Assembly: GCA_012064415.1 (NCBI GenBank)
Contig: SSNU01000060.1
Span: 1-64,000, forward strand
Reading direction: 5' to 3'
Length of the DNA: 64,000 nt
Origin: Gyrodactylus bullatarudis
Taxonomy: Eukaryota; Platyhelminthes; Monogenea; Gyrodactylidea; Gyrodactylidae
In this document: positions 9,175-21,639 of the stretch, piece by piece
Layout of the letters: each line of letters starts with the position of its first letter
Numbering within the stretch: position 1 is the first letter of the stretch
The notes under the pieces: generated by a model
Told to the model about the DNA's origin: nothing
What the model saw: the letters and a program-made list of their open reading frames with translations, nothing else
The model's database searches: none
Made by a program: the position numbers and the translations under genes

Positions 9175-10109
9175 TTGAAAAGAGATTGGAATCACCACAG
9201 GGATTGTAGATCATTTGTGAGTGGGATCTCACATGGTGATCTTAGGGAACACCTTAGGGAAACAAACTATCCACCAGGCCTTGAGAACTTCAAAATCAGA
9301 TATATGGCGGACCCGAAATTCAGTAAAGACAAATCAAAAATGATCCTGGAAATGGCTGAGGCCAAACCTGTCAACGAAGAGAAATCAGCGCTCTGTGCTC
9401 GAAAACTTCTGGGGAGACAACTAGGATTCACTGGCACAAATTACCACAATGCCCATAATATAATAATATAATCAAGAAGGTCTCAAAACTGACTGCAAAC
9501 TCAGACACAAAAATCCCTTCAGGTTTATCCTTAGCTCATAAAACACCTACCTCAACATTAGTTGATAAATCTCTCTCCAAGATTAAACCCGGTTCCTCCA
9601 CCCATCCTGACGACAAAACATTGAGACCCCTAATAGCCTCAACGCAACGCCCAGTTGATGATCAATTGACGACCATTCCCACAACACCAGAATCCCACTC
9701 AAAACCTCCCCGAGTGGGTGTTGATCGGACTTTCACACCCTTGCTCTGCTCGACTCAATTCACAGCTCAAAGCCATATGATCAAGGTCCCACCCAACAAC
9801 TCCACCAAAATCCAACACTCAACTCCAATCCCAGACATGGCAACCTCGATGGCAACAGAAACTCAAACCTCAACATTAGTTGATAACCTACCCTCCACAG
9901 GCTGCCACGTCACACAAGCCCCTCCCCCAGCAACATCCAATGATCGAAAAAGATTCTTTTCTCAACCGGAAATGCAAGCCTCTACTCCCACTCGAAAACG
10001 AAACGCATCGACATCACCCCAACAACCCAAAGCGAGGAGAAAACGGGGGACGAAGGTAACAACGGGTACCCAGCAAATCCACAAATTCTTCACAGCAAAC
10101 AAACAGTGA
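9175..10109 (+). pseudogene. unrecognised repeat-borne protein, frame broken
   Basis: Two overlapping frames, 9175-9471 and 9459-10109, look like one protein interrupted at an AT microsatellite (about 9454-9472). The first part is charged (DLREHLRETNYPPG) and ends near LGFTGTNYHN. The second part of about 216 residues is Thr/Ser/Pro-rich with a basic segment (QQPKARRKRGTK) and ends QIHKFFTANKQ. Base composition is clearly richer in G and C than the surroundings, pointing to a transposable origin. A phrase encoding TSTLVD is used twice. The sequence just after the stop (10137-10176) recurs at 45899-45938, which supports a repeat. An ORF1-type nucleic-acid-binding protein is possible but not shown. 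Confidence 0.45.
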
Positions 10110-10259
10110 AGAAGCCGATCCCATTTTACTATCAGATAGTCTTAAGACTATCAAGAGTAACAAGATTAACGGTAATATATATAGGCTATAAATTTGGTTG
10201 ATATGTAGTTTGGAATGTATGCTATTTACAAAAATCATCAAGAATTCGAATTTTTCCAA

Positions 10260-11240
10260 GTTTTTATTGGTATCCTAATCATGTTCCCTACTTTTACCAG
10301 ATTCTGAAAAAAAATTATTTCTATGAAAAATTAGGTAATTTTTCAAATTTGAAAAGAAGTTTTTCAGGATCAGAATTAGACAAGCAAGCTGAATTAGTGT
10401 TAAATTTCCAACAGCTTCACCATTTTTGAGAGATTTCAATTATCGAAATTTCATTGATTTTCAAGTGTTGAAAATGACCAAAGAATCGAAATTCAACTCC
10501 CAATTGGATTTTAAAAATAAAATATCTATTTCCAAGGGTCATAGATTAAAAATTAGATATCTGCAATCGAGTTATTATACTTATTGCTTACAGGCTGTAG
10601 AATTCAAATATGCAATCCTCTAAACTCTATCCGCTAAACCTTTCAAAAACAGCTAGTTAATGGATCAAAAATGATCGAATTTTTTATCTAAAAACCATTG
10701 CGTTGAAACAACTTTAGATTCGTAATCTTCGTATGCACAAAACAATGTTGTCAGAACATTTAATTCTAGTCATCAAAAAATGGTTTTTGGGTTTATTTCA
10801 AAATTTTTATTAATTATTTTTTTCTCCCATTTAAATTAACTCTAAAAGGGATCGATACTGAACCTTCTATTCCCATCTTGATAAAAAAATTTACATAGCG
10901 ACGGTTAATTAAGTTTATCGATTTTTCATTAATGAGATCATATAATTGATATATTAAATTGAAAAGTGTTAAGAAAAAGTTTTGTAATAAGAGTGTTTTC
11001 AAGGCATTTAACTTGCTGACGTCTCTTGTCCACTCTGAGTAACTAAAATATCTGCTTTTGGGGGCTGAGGTGGAAATTTTTTGTCCCAGAATTGAGCCAG
11101 GCTTAAATTTTTCAAGCCTGGTCCGCTATCCACATCAAGTTTATATAGACTTTCAAATAGCTTATTGAATATTTTCTCTGTCTAAGGAAATAAGTAAAAT
11201 TATTCCGATTCAGTAAAAAAAGATATAAAATTAGTTTTCA
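10260..11240. other. AT-rich intergenic DNA with a dispersed repeat
   Basis: The stretch at about 10430-10490 resembles the arms of the palindrome at 34487-35222 (both contain TTTCAT(T/C)GATTTTCAAGT). No gene is recognised. Confidence 0.45.
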
Positions 11241-11787
11241 AATAAAATTTATTAAAACTTATGTCAACATTAGAATTCTCATCCATGGTCTTTTAAACGT
11301 TTCGACGGCGATGGGCTTCACACGTCTTCGTCAGTGGCAGGACAAGTTACGTCATTACTCTTTAAAATTTATATATTTTCATAATTTCATCTTGTCCAAT
11401 CAGAGTAATGGAAAAGATATAATAAAAAAATTTTGACCTATGATAATAAAGAGAAGAAAAATCAAGAAGAAAGAAAGTAATTTCTCGTCTGACTTAATTT
11501 AGCTTTCTTCTTTTGCCAAAAAGCCGAACCCAACACTGCTCAATGCTTTTTGACAAAAGAAGAAAGCTAAATTAAGTCAGACGAGAAATTACTTTCTTTC
11601 TTCTTGATTTTTCTTCTCTTTATTATCATAGGTCAAAATTTTTTTATTATATCTTTTCCATTACTCTGATTGGACAAGATGAAATTATGAAAATATATAA
11701 ATTTTAAAGAGTAATGACGTAACTTGTCCTGCCACTGACGAAGACGTGTGAAGCCCATCGCCGTCGAAGTTTTAATAAATTTTATTA
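11241..11787. repeat. long foldback (hairpin) element
   Basis: Arms 11303-11524 and 11544-11766 are near-perfect inverted repeats around a 19-nt loop. Pairing resumes further out, 11241-11260 with 11767-11787, but the left side has an extra ~42 bp (11261-11302) with no partner on the right. No coding potential. The outer arm contains GACGGCGATGGGC, richer in G and C than the surroundings. Confidence 0.88.
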
Positions 11788-11789
11788 CA

Positions 11790-13965
11790 ATATATTATAT
11801 TATCAATATAGAGAAAAGAAATAATATTAATATGCTCTTTTCGTACGTACGCTACAATGAATCTTTTAATAATCAAAACTATACTGTATGAAAATTTTAC
11901 TAATTTTCAAGCACTTTAATTAATAATTATATCAAGCATAAAAATTATTTCCACAATAATTCAAACAATCCCTAGTAGTTTCGAAACCATCCTATTCAAA
12001 TTAACCGTATCGAGACGATAAGAAAACCAATCGAGAAAAAGACCTCCAATTAATATAAAAGATTCTAAATGAGATTCTTATGGGAATTCCATGTTTTCAA
12101 GGATCCTAAGGAAGTAGATTTTCTATTGAATTTCCCATCTATTAATAAGATGAAAATTTTTTACTAATCTTGGCTATTATATCAAAGTTTAGATATCTCT
12201 TTGAGACTTCTTCTTCTTCAGGATTTTCAAGATTTGTTTAACGAAAATAGACCGGACGGTTGCAATGGACTTTAAATAAATTTTATCTTGTTAATAATGT
12301 TCTAATTCTAATTTTTATCAGGATTTTATAATTTCAGTCTATCTGTAATTATTCTATTATATTGTTCGAAAGGTAACGTGTCCTTTTTGAAGAAAATTTT
12401 ATACCTTGAAATAAATCTTTAATTGCATAAAATTAGACACGATTGTTGTTTAATTGATGTTAAATGTATTCACTTTTTTATGAAATATATCTTTGTATTG
12501 AAAAATATTACAGAAAATTATACATTTTTGGTAATTACTAATTACAAATATATTCAATTTTTTAAAATGCTATTTATGTTTTGATAATTATCAACGTAAA
12601 TTCATTCAAAAGACTATCGATTTTATCATGATCTGTTGTATTTGTGAAGAAAACTTGAACAAACTGATTTCATTGGTTAATTTATGTTTTTAAATGAACC
12701 AATCAGAATAAAGCAAGAATTAAATATAGCTAAAATTTAAAATTTAGCAAATGAAATTAGCTAATAACTACCGAAATTTGAGGTAATTATAAAAAATGGT
12801 TAAATAGAATTTTGTAGAGAAAAAAATTTTATTCAAGATTGTCGAAAAAAAACTAAAATACCTTTCTCAGTTTTTGAGTAAATCAGATTCATTTGTTAAA
12901 TCAACACATATTGAATATAAAAAATTTCGCATATATTTGACTTCTGCGCTCTTTTACGGGGACAGTTAATTGAATAATACCTATAAAACGGTTACCATTC
13001 GATTCCTTATCTATTCTTCTTTTTAATGATACTAATTTTGTTCCTATGTTATCAATGATATCCGATGAAAATGACATTTTACAACTCAATAGCTAGAAAA
13101 TTGTGCATATTTGCATATGGGTCTATAACTCAGCTTCTAGACGTTGAAATTGAATTTAAAGGCAAGATTCGGAATCAGCATTAAATTTCGCACCAGAAAT
13201 GCATTGTCTGAAAAAAATCTCCTGACCACGCCACCACCCGTGTAATTATCGAACACACAAGTACGATTTTGGAAAAATTTTGGAAAAATATATATGAAAA
13301 TTGGAAATACATCGTATATATCATAATGATATTATCATAACATTTTTTGGAAAATATATATGCCTTTGGAAAATCCATTACCCATATATATACTTTTTGG
13401 CAATAACTCTAAAATTTAATAATATTCTGATCAATCTTCCCTTTAAATTTCTCTTCAGATCTTTTAGATGTTAATGTTTTGGATTTTTCTTTTCATAATC
13501 CGAATTAAGATCGATATAAAATACATTTTCCTCATTTGAATCATGGAAAATATTTTTTTTGAATTTTGAAAAATATTCTAGGTAAGGGTGATATCTGATT
13601 TTGTCGGATAATATCGGATAATACAATCACGAAATGAACCAATGGAAGCCAGGAAATATTTTGCATTGTAATAGTATTTAAATGTTACGGGGGTACAGTC
13701 TGAAGAGACCCGGCGAAATATAATGTTTATCACTCAAATATATGCTAGTTTTCTCTAACCTGAACCAAACGAAAATATTCTTGATGTACTTCGGCAATAT
13801 TATCGTTCAAATTATTTGTATATTTTCAGTCATTTTTAAAAGTTTTATAGTGCCGAGTTTTAGGTATAATTCATTAATTATAGAAATATCCAATCATCTC
13901 ATTTATTGATTATGAGAATATTTTGATCAATTATTGATCAGATTATTATATGATTATAATAAGAT
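11790..13965. other. AT-rich intergenic DNA
   Basis: No gene, RNA or repeat could be supported. The missing last exon of the Rab escort gene could lie toward the right end of this stretch. Confidence 0.45.
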
Positions 13966-13966
13966 T

Positions 13967-15722
13967 TCATGCAAAAGATGAATTTTTAAATTGAAAAATA
14001 TTTACCTTTTCATCAATAACATCATGATATGGAGTAGCATCTGGTCCTGGAGCTGTAATGATATTATCTTTGAGAAAAATTATTTCATCATCAGAATACT
14101 TGTGTTTGGAGTTGACAACAAGATTATTTGCAAATGTCTCTTCAGGTACCCAACTTAGATCAGGAAATGTAAAATAAATTGAGTCCAGTAATTTTGGCTT
14201 TTTCCTTGATTCATTTGAATTTTCTTGATTTGTATTTTCTTCAGTATCAAGATTTTCTAGCACTGTTGATTTTTCAGGGTTTTCAAATAAATTTTCTGTC
14301 AAATTCTTAAATAGGTGTTTTATATTTTGGCATTTTTCTTTAGTATAAACTATTGCATTTATCAGAGCTGTTAGAAAAGAAAGTAATACTATAATTTCAA
14401 GTGAATCCAGCAAAATTGTACTTTATGACACACAGTTCTCAAACTGAATAAAGAGTAGGTTTTATTAATTAATTCATTTTTAGAAATAATTTAAGATTAC
14501 TAAGATTTCAATTAAAAAAAGAAAACAATGACTTACAAATATTTTCTGAATTCTTCTTGTTTGAGGAAGAGAAGCGTTCAATCATGAATGGACAAAACTT
14601 GTTTATGATACGTTCATCACCAAGAAAATTTACAGGAATAAATGAAACATCAGTATCTTCAAGGTTCTCTGATAAGGATCCAGTGATAATAAAAACAGCA
14701 TGATTAATCCATGAATGAATAAAAGGACTAGTAATCTCATCTGTTAATTGGTCGGCTCCGATGATAATAGAACGAGTATGGTGCTTTACTCCATTAGTTA
14801 AAGAAACTTTGAATATTCTTTCTTCTATATCCACATCAATTGATTCAAATGTACATCCAAGGCATGTTATTGAGCCATAGACAGCGGACATTCGAGAGAA
14901 TGCCATGCAGATATCAGCTGAACCATAAATTGGCCATAAAAGGGGATACTGTCCAAACTTATTCATAGACATGAGCATACTCTTAAAACGAGGAATAGAC
15001 TAAAGAAAAATTTAAGTTGAGCATTTACTTGACTTAGTGATATAGAATCATCTTTGGTCATTAGGAATGAATTAAGAATTATAGAAATACAAAAATCATC
15101 GAGTGAAAATTCTTTTTTGAGAAATTCAATAAGATTAGTCTCTTGGTTGGTATAGGAATTTCTATCTGATTCTAATTCCAATACAAACGAAATAAATTGG
15201 CTAATTTGGCGCTTCTGTTTCAGAGAAAGAATTCGAGTTTTGAATATTTCAGATCGATTTATAGGAATTGAATTAAGTATAAAGTCGTTTTTAAATCCTT
15301 GAAAGGAATTGATGAAACGGAAATTTAGATATTTCGAAGTATCAGAACGAATTATTGAGTTAACAGTTCGACTTTCAGAAAATAAAATTTTAGGAATAAG
15401 ATCAATTTCATCTCGAGTTATTTTCTTATACAGCTCTTCTAAGGATGATTCAACAAATGATTCATGGAGAAAGCAGTGTCTCTCTCTTTTATCGTTATCT
15501 TCAAAATAGTTTACTAATGATTTCAAGTTTCCACAATAATGGTTTCCGGAATAAAAAGGATTTCTTTAATTTAGAAGTTTCACATTACTTGTCGATTTGA
15601 ACGCATGAAAGACCAACAATAGCAGAGGAAGCAGATATTAAGGACTCAGAATAATCTACAATATTTACAATTTGCTAACTTGTTCCAATTATCAAACAGT
15701 CAGATTTCTCAGGAAAATCCAT
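13967..15722 (-). CDS. CHM: Rab escort protein (REP, GDI superfamily)
   Basis: REP presents newly made Rab GTPases to geranylgeranyl transferase II in the cytosol. Five exons were joined: 15722-15680, 15655-15589, 15563-15029, 14999-14537 and 14367-14006. They give 490 codons with consistent phase. The introns are 24, 25, 29 and 169 nt. The N-terminus has the dinucleotide-fold signature DCLIIGT followed by SYG-like HYCGN. The middle has YLNFRFINSFQ, and the GDI/REP hallmark PLLWPIYGSADICMAFSRMSAVYG comes with its usual tail. Exon 5 aligns with REP C-termini (FPDLSWVPEETFANN, then APGPDATPYHDVIDE). After DEK a GTAAAT donor leads to a last exon that was not found; read-through ends at 13967. 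It is divergent from the Rab gene, 77 bp away. GDI is the alternative, but the C-terminal extension favours REP. Confidence 0.87.
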
Positions 15723-15799
15723 AATGTTTTTGTAATTAAACAATCCTATTCGGTAAAACAATCTTGTTTAAAAAAAGTTATTGACGCAAGTTTTCAATT
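15723..15799. promoter_or_regulatory. shared divergent promoter region, REP and Rab
   Basis: Only 77 bp separate the two start codons, so both promoters and 5' leaders must fit here or overlap the genes. A TGACGCAA box is present. No TATA element is assigned. Confidence 0.45.
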
Positions 15800-16493
15800 A
15801 TGAATGATAATGCCTCTTTTGCATTTAAGTTTGTAATCTTGGGAAATACTAGTGTTGGAAAGACTAGCATTGTAACTCAATTTGTCCGAAAGACTTGTAA
15901 GTTTTCTTCTTTAATATTTAGTTGAATCTGCGACACAGCACACGCTTGGAGTAGATTTTGGTTCAGTGCCTGTAACATTACAGGGAATAAACTCTAAATT
16001 GCAAATTTGGGATACAGCAGGACAGGAAAAATTTAAATCAATAACAAAGTCTTATTTTAACGATGTTGCTGCATTCTTTCTTGTTTTTGATCTGACAAAT
16101 GAAAAATCATTTGAAGATTTAACTGTTTGGTATGATGATATCAAAGATGAATTATTAAAATATGAAGAAAAACCTCTTGTATACTTGCTCGGAACAAAAT
16201 GTGATCTCTTGGAAGATCAAACAATCAATCGAGTTGATGAAAAAAAAATCCAAGAACTTGTTGAATTAATTGAAATTACGAAGTATTTTGAAGTCAGTGC
16301 TAAGACTGGTGATAATATAAAAGAAGCTTTTATACACGCTGCTGATAAATTGACAACAATTGCTAAAAATTCAAAGTATGTTTATATTTCTTTTTAATCA
16401 TATTCTTTAAGAAATAAAACTAGGTTTCTCAATAAAATTTCGATAATTGATGAAACGAAGGAGAAATCTTGTTCCTGTGATAAAGTTTTGTAA
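15800..16493 (+). CDS. Rab-family small GTPase
   Basis: Rab proteins switch membrane traffic steps between GDP and GTP states. Exons 15800-15896, 15922-16375 and 16412-16493 are separated by introns of 25 and 36 nt and give 210 residues. The nucleotide-binding motifs are P-loop GNTSVGKTS, switch I THTLGVDF-like (QHTLGVDFGS), DTAGQEKF, TKCD where NKxD is usual, and VSAKTG. The last exon ends KSCSCDKVL, so a Cys-x-Cys pair lies four residues before the end instead of at the terminus. Rab subfamily cannot be fixed by eye; the Rab2/4/14 group looks nearest. The neighbour encodes its escort factor. Confidence 0.92.
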
Positions 16494-16569
16494 AGTATTG
16501 ATTTATGAGATTAAATAAATTATATTTATTATAATATATTCTAAATTAAATTGAAAAAAAACAAAAGAA

Positions 16570-18290
16570 CCAGTTTTGACCCAAGACTTGTAAGTAAAAT
16601 CTATTGCGGCATGATCAAAGTAGGATAACGGGTCAGGTATGAACGATTTCTCCTCTTCCTACTTCCAGGGGGAAAGATAACTATGAGAAGAGAATGATAA
16701 TTTTCTTGGAAATCTGGTTTATTGATTGATGTTTAAAATTAAATAAGCTGACTCTGAATCTGAGGAGATGTAATGTCTGGGGAAGGATTGTAAAACCTGT
16801 GGAACAACGGAGATTTTAAATATAATTTGGAGAGAAGTTCACTATAGGAGAAAGGACCCAGGCAGGAGTGAAGAAATCAATCTTTTTCAGAGTACTTTTA
16901 GGAATGTTAGAATGTATGATTTAATACTTAGTATCCTAAGAGTTTCATTAGCATGAATACGAGTGTCAAGCTTTCAAACGTAGTTGAGTTCAAGATCATT
17001 GATTTGAGTAACTAGAAGTGTGTTCAGGTCGCTAATTAGGCACATTATTTTGGTCTTATTGGTGTTGATAGATAATCCGATTAATCCTAGTTGTAGTGAC
17101 AAATGAGTAATTCCGGAAGAGATTGTTTCGGGCCCATGGCTTAAGGGGCAGAGGATTTTTACGTCGTCCGTTTGTTTAAAATACGAAACTGATGAAGTGG
17201 ATTGAATATGTTGAATAGTTTGGGTCCAATTATTGAGATGAAATTGGGGAAGAATCTGAAATTTTGATATAGCCTTCTCCTGAAGAGGAAATTAAGGGTT
17301 AGGCTAATAATAAATGGGTAAACATTCAGTTTGATGAGAGAGACGAGTAAATTTTGTATAGGTCTAAATTCAGACAGACCCTTAGGACTGGACACTTTTG
17401 GGATTGAAGTATTTCTTGCTTTAAGCCTTTCAGCGAGAATGTAATGAAAAGTTATAATAACTGAAGAGGTCATTAAAAAAGGTGTTGAATAGGGAGAGCA
17501 GAATAATAGGAGAAATTAGGTAATCTTCCCGGCGTTTTTTTGAATTCGCTGATAGAAGAAGATCTATTATGATTTCAGCCGATGTGTCATCAGTAGGTGG
17601 TTCGAGTAAACACTGGCAAAAAAGGCGTTGATTTCTTCAGCGGAGTTGATCATCTTGTAATAAAAGGGTTTTAATCGATTTTTTAAGAAATTAATTTTGT
17701 TCCAGGCTCTTCTGGGATGAATCTTTAAGTCGCCTTTGATCAAGTCCGGGAATTTGTATGAAAAAAGACCCAAGATGAGATAATTCAAGAGTTAGAAAAG
17801 TTTTGATTTAGGTGAGCATCAGTTAAAGACAGTCGTCGGTCAGCGGAGAGGAGAAGTCAAGGGCTTCAGGATGATGATTGGGTAGATTGAAGTTTCCACA
17901 TATGATATAACTTGATTGGAATTATTTGTTATTAAGTCAATGATTTCAATTTCAGAAGATGTAGATGCTTGAGGGAGCTGGTAAATAAGGAATCTTGTTC
18001 ATGATAGTATATCCGGAGTTGCTTGGCAAAACGAGAGGTTATTGACAGGGAAGAAATGATAGAGGAAAGCGAGAACACTTTTTTGGATTGCGCGGTCGCA
18101 TCTGTGACATGAGTAGTTGCTAATGGTGATATTAACCGTGGGATTTGATGGTTTTAGCCATAAGAATCAGGGCTGGGGAGTCTGCGATTTGATTGTAGAA
18201 TAATGGAGGTAAGCAGGGCGCGAGAGTTCCAGAGAGTAATGTTATTAAGAGTGCCAAAAAAGTTTTTTATCTGAGAAAGATTTATCTACT
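16570..18290 (-). pseudogene. non-LTR retrotransposon (LINE) remnant
   Basis: On the minus strand, in order: an endonuclease piece with GNFNLPNHHPEAL near 17890, a connector (RRAWKKIN-like, then MINSAEEINAFFASVYS) near 17640, the reverse transcriptase opening (KVSSPKGLSEFRPIQ) near 17370, and a palm remnant TDDVKILCP near 17160 where (Y/F)ADD is expected. Stops and frame breaks are frequent. The order EN then RT identifies a LINE of the Jockey/CR1-like group. Confidence 0.7.
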
Positions 18291-18299
18291 CATCGGATT

Positions 18300-20160
18300 C
18301 GGTGTAAATTTTATCATCCCTTAAATAATATTTTTCAATATAATTTGATTTAAATTATGTTAGTTTCTTTTCCAGGAAATTTCTATTTCATAGCAAATTC
18401 TTTTATAGTTTTTCGAACTTTTACTAACCCTGAGAGGCTTATGGGCCATCCACGAATAATTTTTTCAAAATCTCTACTATTAGAAAAGATAATAAACGTT
18501 GAAAACCATTTTAACAACTTGGGTTTAAATATCTAACATTTGGATAGTTTGCTTTGATTTTGGAAACGTTCAAAACTTTAAGTGCAAAAACTTTACTCCA
18601 TTCATTGAAGACTTCATTAGTGAATTCTATAGTCTTAAATTGTATAAATCAATTATAACTATCTGAATCACAATAAGATTAAAGTTCTGAATGCATCAAT
18701 CTAGAACCTCTGTACAAAGGGATTTAATTTAGTAAATAATATTACTATGAACAGAGGTTATGAGTTTCTCTCTGGTACGTAGATAAAAAGATGCTAGTCT
18801 TAAGGAAATATAATTTCAAGTTTCTTTTCATGAGTAAGCTCCGTAGTGCAGTCAGTTTACTTCATGGTACCTGAAGATGTAGGCTAGTGAAGCATCATGC
18901 TTAATTAATGAACTTTTAATGAAGTAGGAGATATAAATCAAAAGTTTGAATAAATTTGCATTGGAAATAAGTTTGCGTAGAACATTTCTTGTATGAATAA
19001 AAATATCATCTTTATTCATGTTTAAATAATTCGAGATCCTTAATTTGGATAAAACCAAAGCACTGAGGTAAAAATAGGATTGTTGTAGTTTGATAATTTG
19101 GGTCTTTTCTATACTGAAAATTGGGTAAAGTACCTAAAATAGATCAAATCTGAAGAACAAGATTGAAAAGAGTAGGAACAATTTTTCGAACTTTGAGGTA
19201 CCCCAGACATCTCTGAGAGTTTTGATTTGCATTGTTAATTCAAGTTAAAATTATGAAAATAAAACGTTTTTTATTTGAAAATTTATTCTATGGTGAAGAT
19301 TTTGAAATACACCTGTATCATCTAGTTGGTCATTTTCTATCCAGATGTAATACGATTCTTAATCTCTTAGCCAACTTGACATAAGAAGAGATGATTTAGA
19401 ATGTTTTCTGTTAACCAATAAATAAAACTTGTTCAAGGAAATCGAATTTAATCATTGAGATTTTAAGTTAGAAAGGGAAATTTTAAACTTGAAATCATCT
19501 GGATTGTTTCGAAAAATTATGCATTGAGATTTTCAAAAATTTTCAAAATCCCAATCTCATATACTATATAGTGACTATAGTGTACTATAGTGGGAAACAT
19601 GATACAGTATATTCTGATTGATGCAAAGAGATTAGTGTCTATTACTACACATAGTCTCATATAAACTACTACTGTAAATATTTTATCTGTCCTATGTATT
19701 CTTCTTCTTAATTTTTTTTCAATTTATCGATTGTAATTTGATCGTAATCGTCTAGAAATATTTCAATCTTTTTGTATGAAATCCTCATAGGTGTGTAATT
19801 TCAATAGGCTGAGGTGAAATTTTTTTCTCCGAACAACTCACGAGAGGACTAACTATTCTGATCATGTTTTGCATATTTTTAAAGCGTGAAAGTCATTCTC
19901 CATTATTGCCTGTCATTGTCTATTTATCCCTCAATATCCCACGGACGTGATAAAACAACGAAATTCACCATGAAGGTCGTCATAATGATAAGATTACTAT
20001 TTTTAAAGATTAAACACAAGAAATTCATTAAATGGCCAAGATAATCCGGTTTTTAGTGATTGAGTAGTGAAATTCATTGAAAATTGAGCGGCGATTGGAA
20101 TTTTTGAAACTGAATGACATAATGGTAAAGTGATTAGTAATTACTTATAATTACTAATAA
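18300..20160. other. AT-rich intergenic DNA, nothing recognised
   Basis: No frame, RNA or repeat here could be tied to a family. Confidence 0.45.
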
Positions 20161-20168
20161 GTAATTAC

Positions 20169-20696
20169 TAGGGCTTTAAAAATAGTACCAAATAAAATAA
20201 AAAATATCTCAAATAGAAGAAAATTTAAGAGATTCTGAGTAAAAAATAGTACTTCACACAGTAAATTCTTGCAAAATCTTGAAGTATTCAAATCTTGTGT
20301 CATCAAAATTTCTAATTTTTTGTCAATTTTTTCTCCATTTAACTGTTATAGTGCATATTTAACAAAATAAATCCTTATAGTTTAAATTTTGAATTTTATG
20401 GAATAATTTTTGACTCGGTATCAGCTTACACGATGAAATACTGCTAGCTCAGGAATCTAGTTACTCATTCATCAAAACTTTTGATTGGTCGTTTACTAGT
20501 TGAAGAATACTGTACTCTGGGACTTGATTCAGAAAAATAGTACTAAAAAGTATCGCGACAACAATTTAGTGCAGAAATAGTACCAGCTATCTTTAAATTG
20601 GGATAAGATGGGCAGATTTTTCCTTCAGATTATTGAAACCCAGTTAATCTTTTATCAAGAGTAAAAAATAGACCAAATAGTTTTTGAGGTCCTTAA
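20169..20696. mobile_element. hAT-like MITE, degraded copy
   Basis: It shares its layout with the copy at 62608-63201: starts TAGGGC, contains AATAGTACC, GTGCATATTT, ACTAGTTGA and AGTACCAGCTATCTTT in the same order, and ends near GAGGTCCTTA. The right end is altered and no clean target duplication is seen. Confidence 0.65.
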
Positions 20697-21097
20697 CTTA
20701 TTACTAAAACAAAACATTTAAAATGAGGTTTATCTAAAAAAAAGAATAATCAAATCTTTCAGTAGGATTTTTCGAATTCTAGAAAATTATGTAAAAAATG
20801 ACAATTAGTTCTTTTCTGTAGACTTAAAGCAGAATAAAAAAGGAGCTGTCAGGATATGCTTTATGTCAATAATGAAATTTATAAAAGATTTCATTGTTTA
20901 TCGAGAAAAATTCAAACAACAAAAGAATTTTGTAATTGAAAAAAATTCAAATCTTAATTTATACAAAAACAAGTCTTTCTTTTATTTCAATACGTTCAAT
21001 ATTTAATATTCTATCTACATCTCTCCTAAGCCTAATTGGTAACTGGATCATTTCAATCACATCATTTTATAGCAACTCATTACATTTATTCATTTTA

Positions 21098-21280
21098 CAG
21101 TGAAAATATTTCTATTGAAACATCTTATTTTTATTGAAACACGAATATTTACTCCCTAATTAAGTATTATCTCGACCAATCAAAATGCAGCAAGTGATTT
21201 CTATACATTTAGATAGGTCGAGATAAATAATACTTAATTAGGGGGTAAATATTCGTGTTTCAATAGAAATATTTTTACTG
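21098..21280. mobile_element. MITE with CAGT ends, copy 1
   Basis: This 183-bp element begins CAGTGAAAATATTTCTATTG and ends with the inverted counterpart ATTTTTACTG, with TA on both sides (21096-21097, 21281-21282). Its interior forms a long hairpin (AATTAAGTATTATCTCGACC pairs with its inverse). Confidence 0.8.
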
Positions 21281-21639
21281 TAGCATTAAAAAATCGATTA
21301 GTCTCTGATTAGAGTATGCAAAAATCTCAGTTTTATCATTCATCTGGGACGTTATAATTTAACCCTTCAAATGAATAGTTTTCACCATACAAATTAGAAA
21401 TAATCACACTAATTCTGAACTGGGCATATTTTAGGCTCTAAAACTACATAGATATCTTCTAAACTATGAGATATGTCGAGCAGGCGATATTTGCATATTT
21501 GAAATCTACAGCTACTGTTTTTAGGTTTTCAAAAGTGCGTTCTATATATTTTTCTAAATATTTCACTGACACCAGACCTCACTACTCTTGTTTTTATCGA
21601 AATCAATGATCTCGGGCCGAGATTCTCGGCTTACTTTAT

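Noticed and set aside
11294..11772. Second hammerhead (CACTGACGAAGACG) in the foldback
   Set aside because: The core GAAA and a GTC cleavage site with pairing stems are not in the right order.
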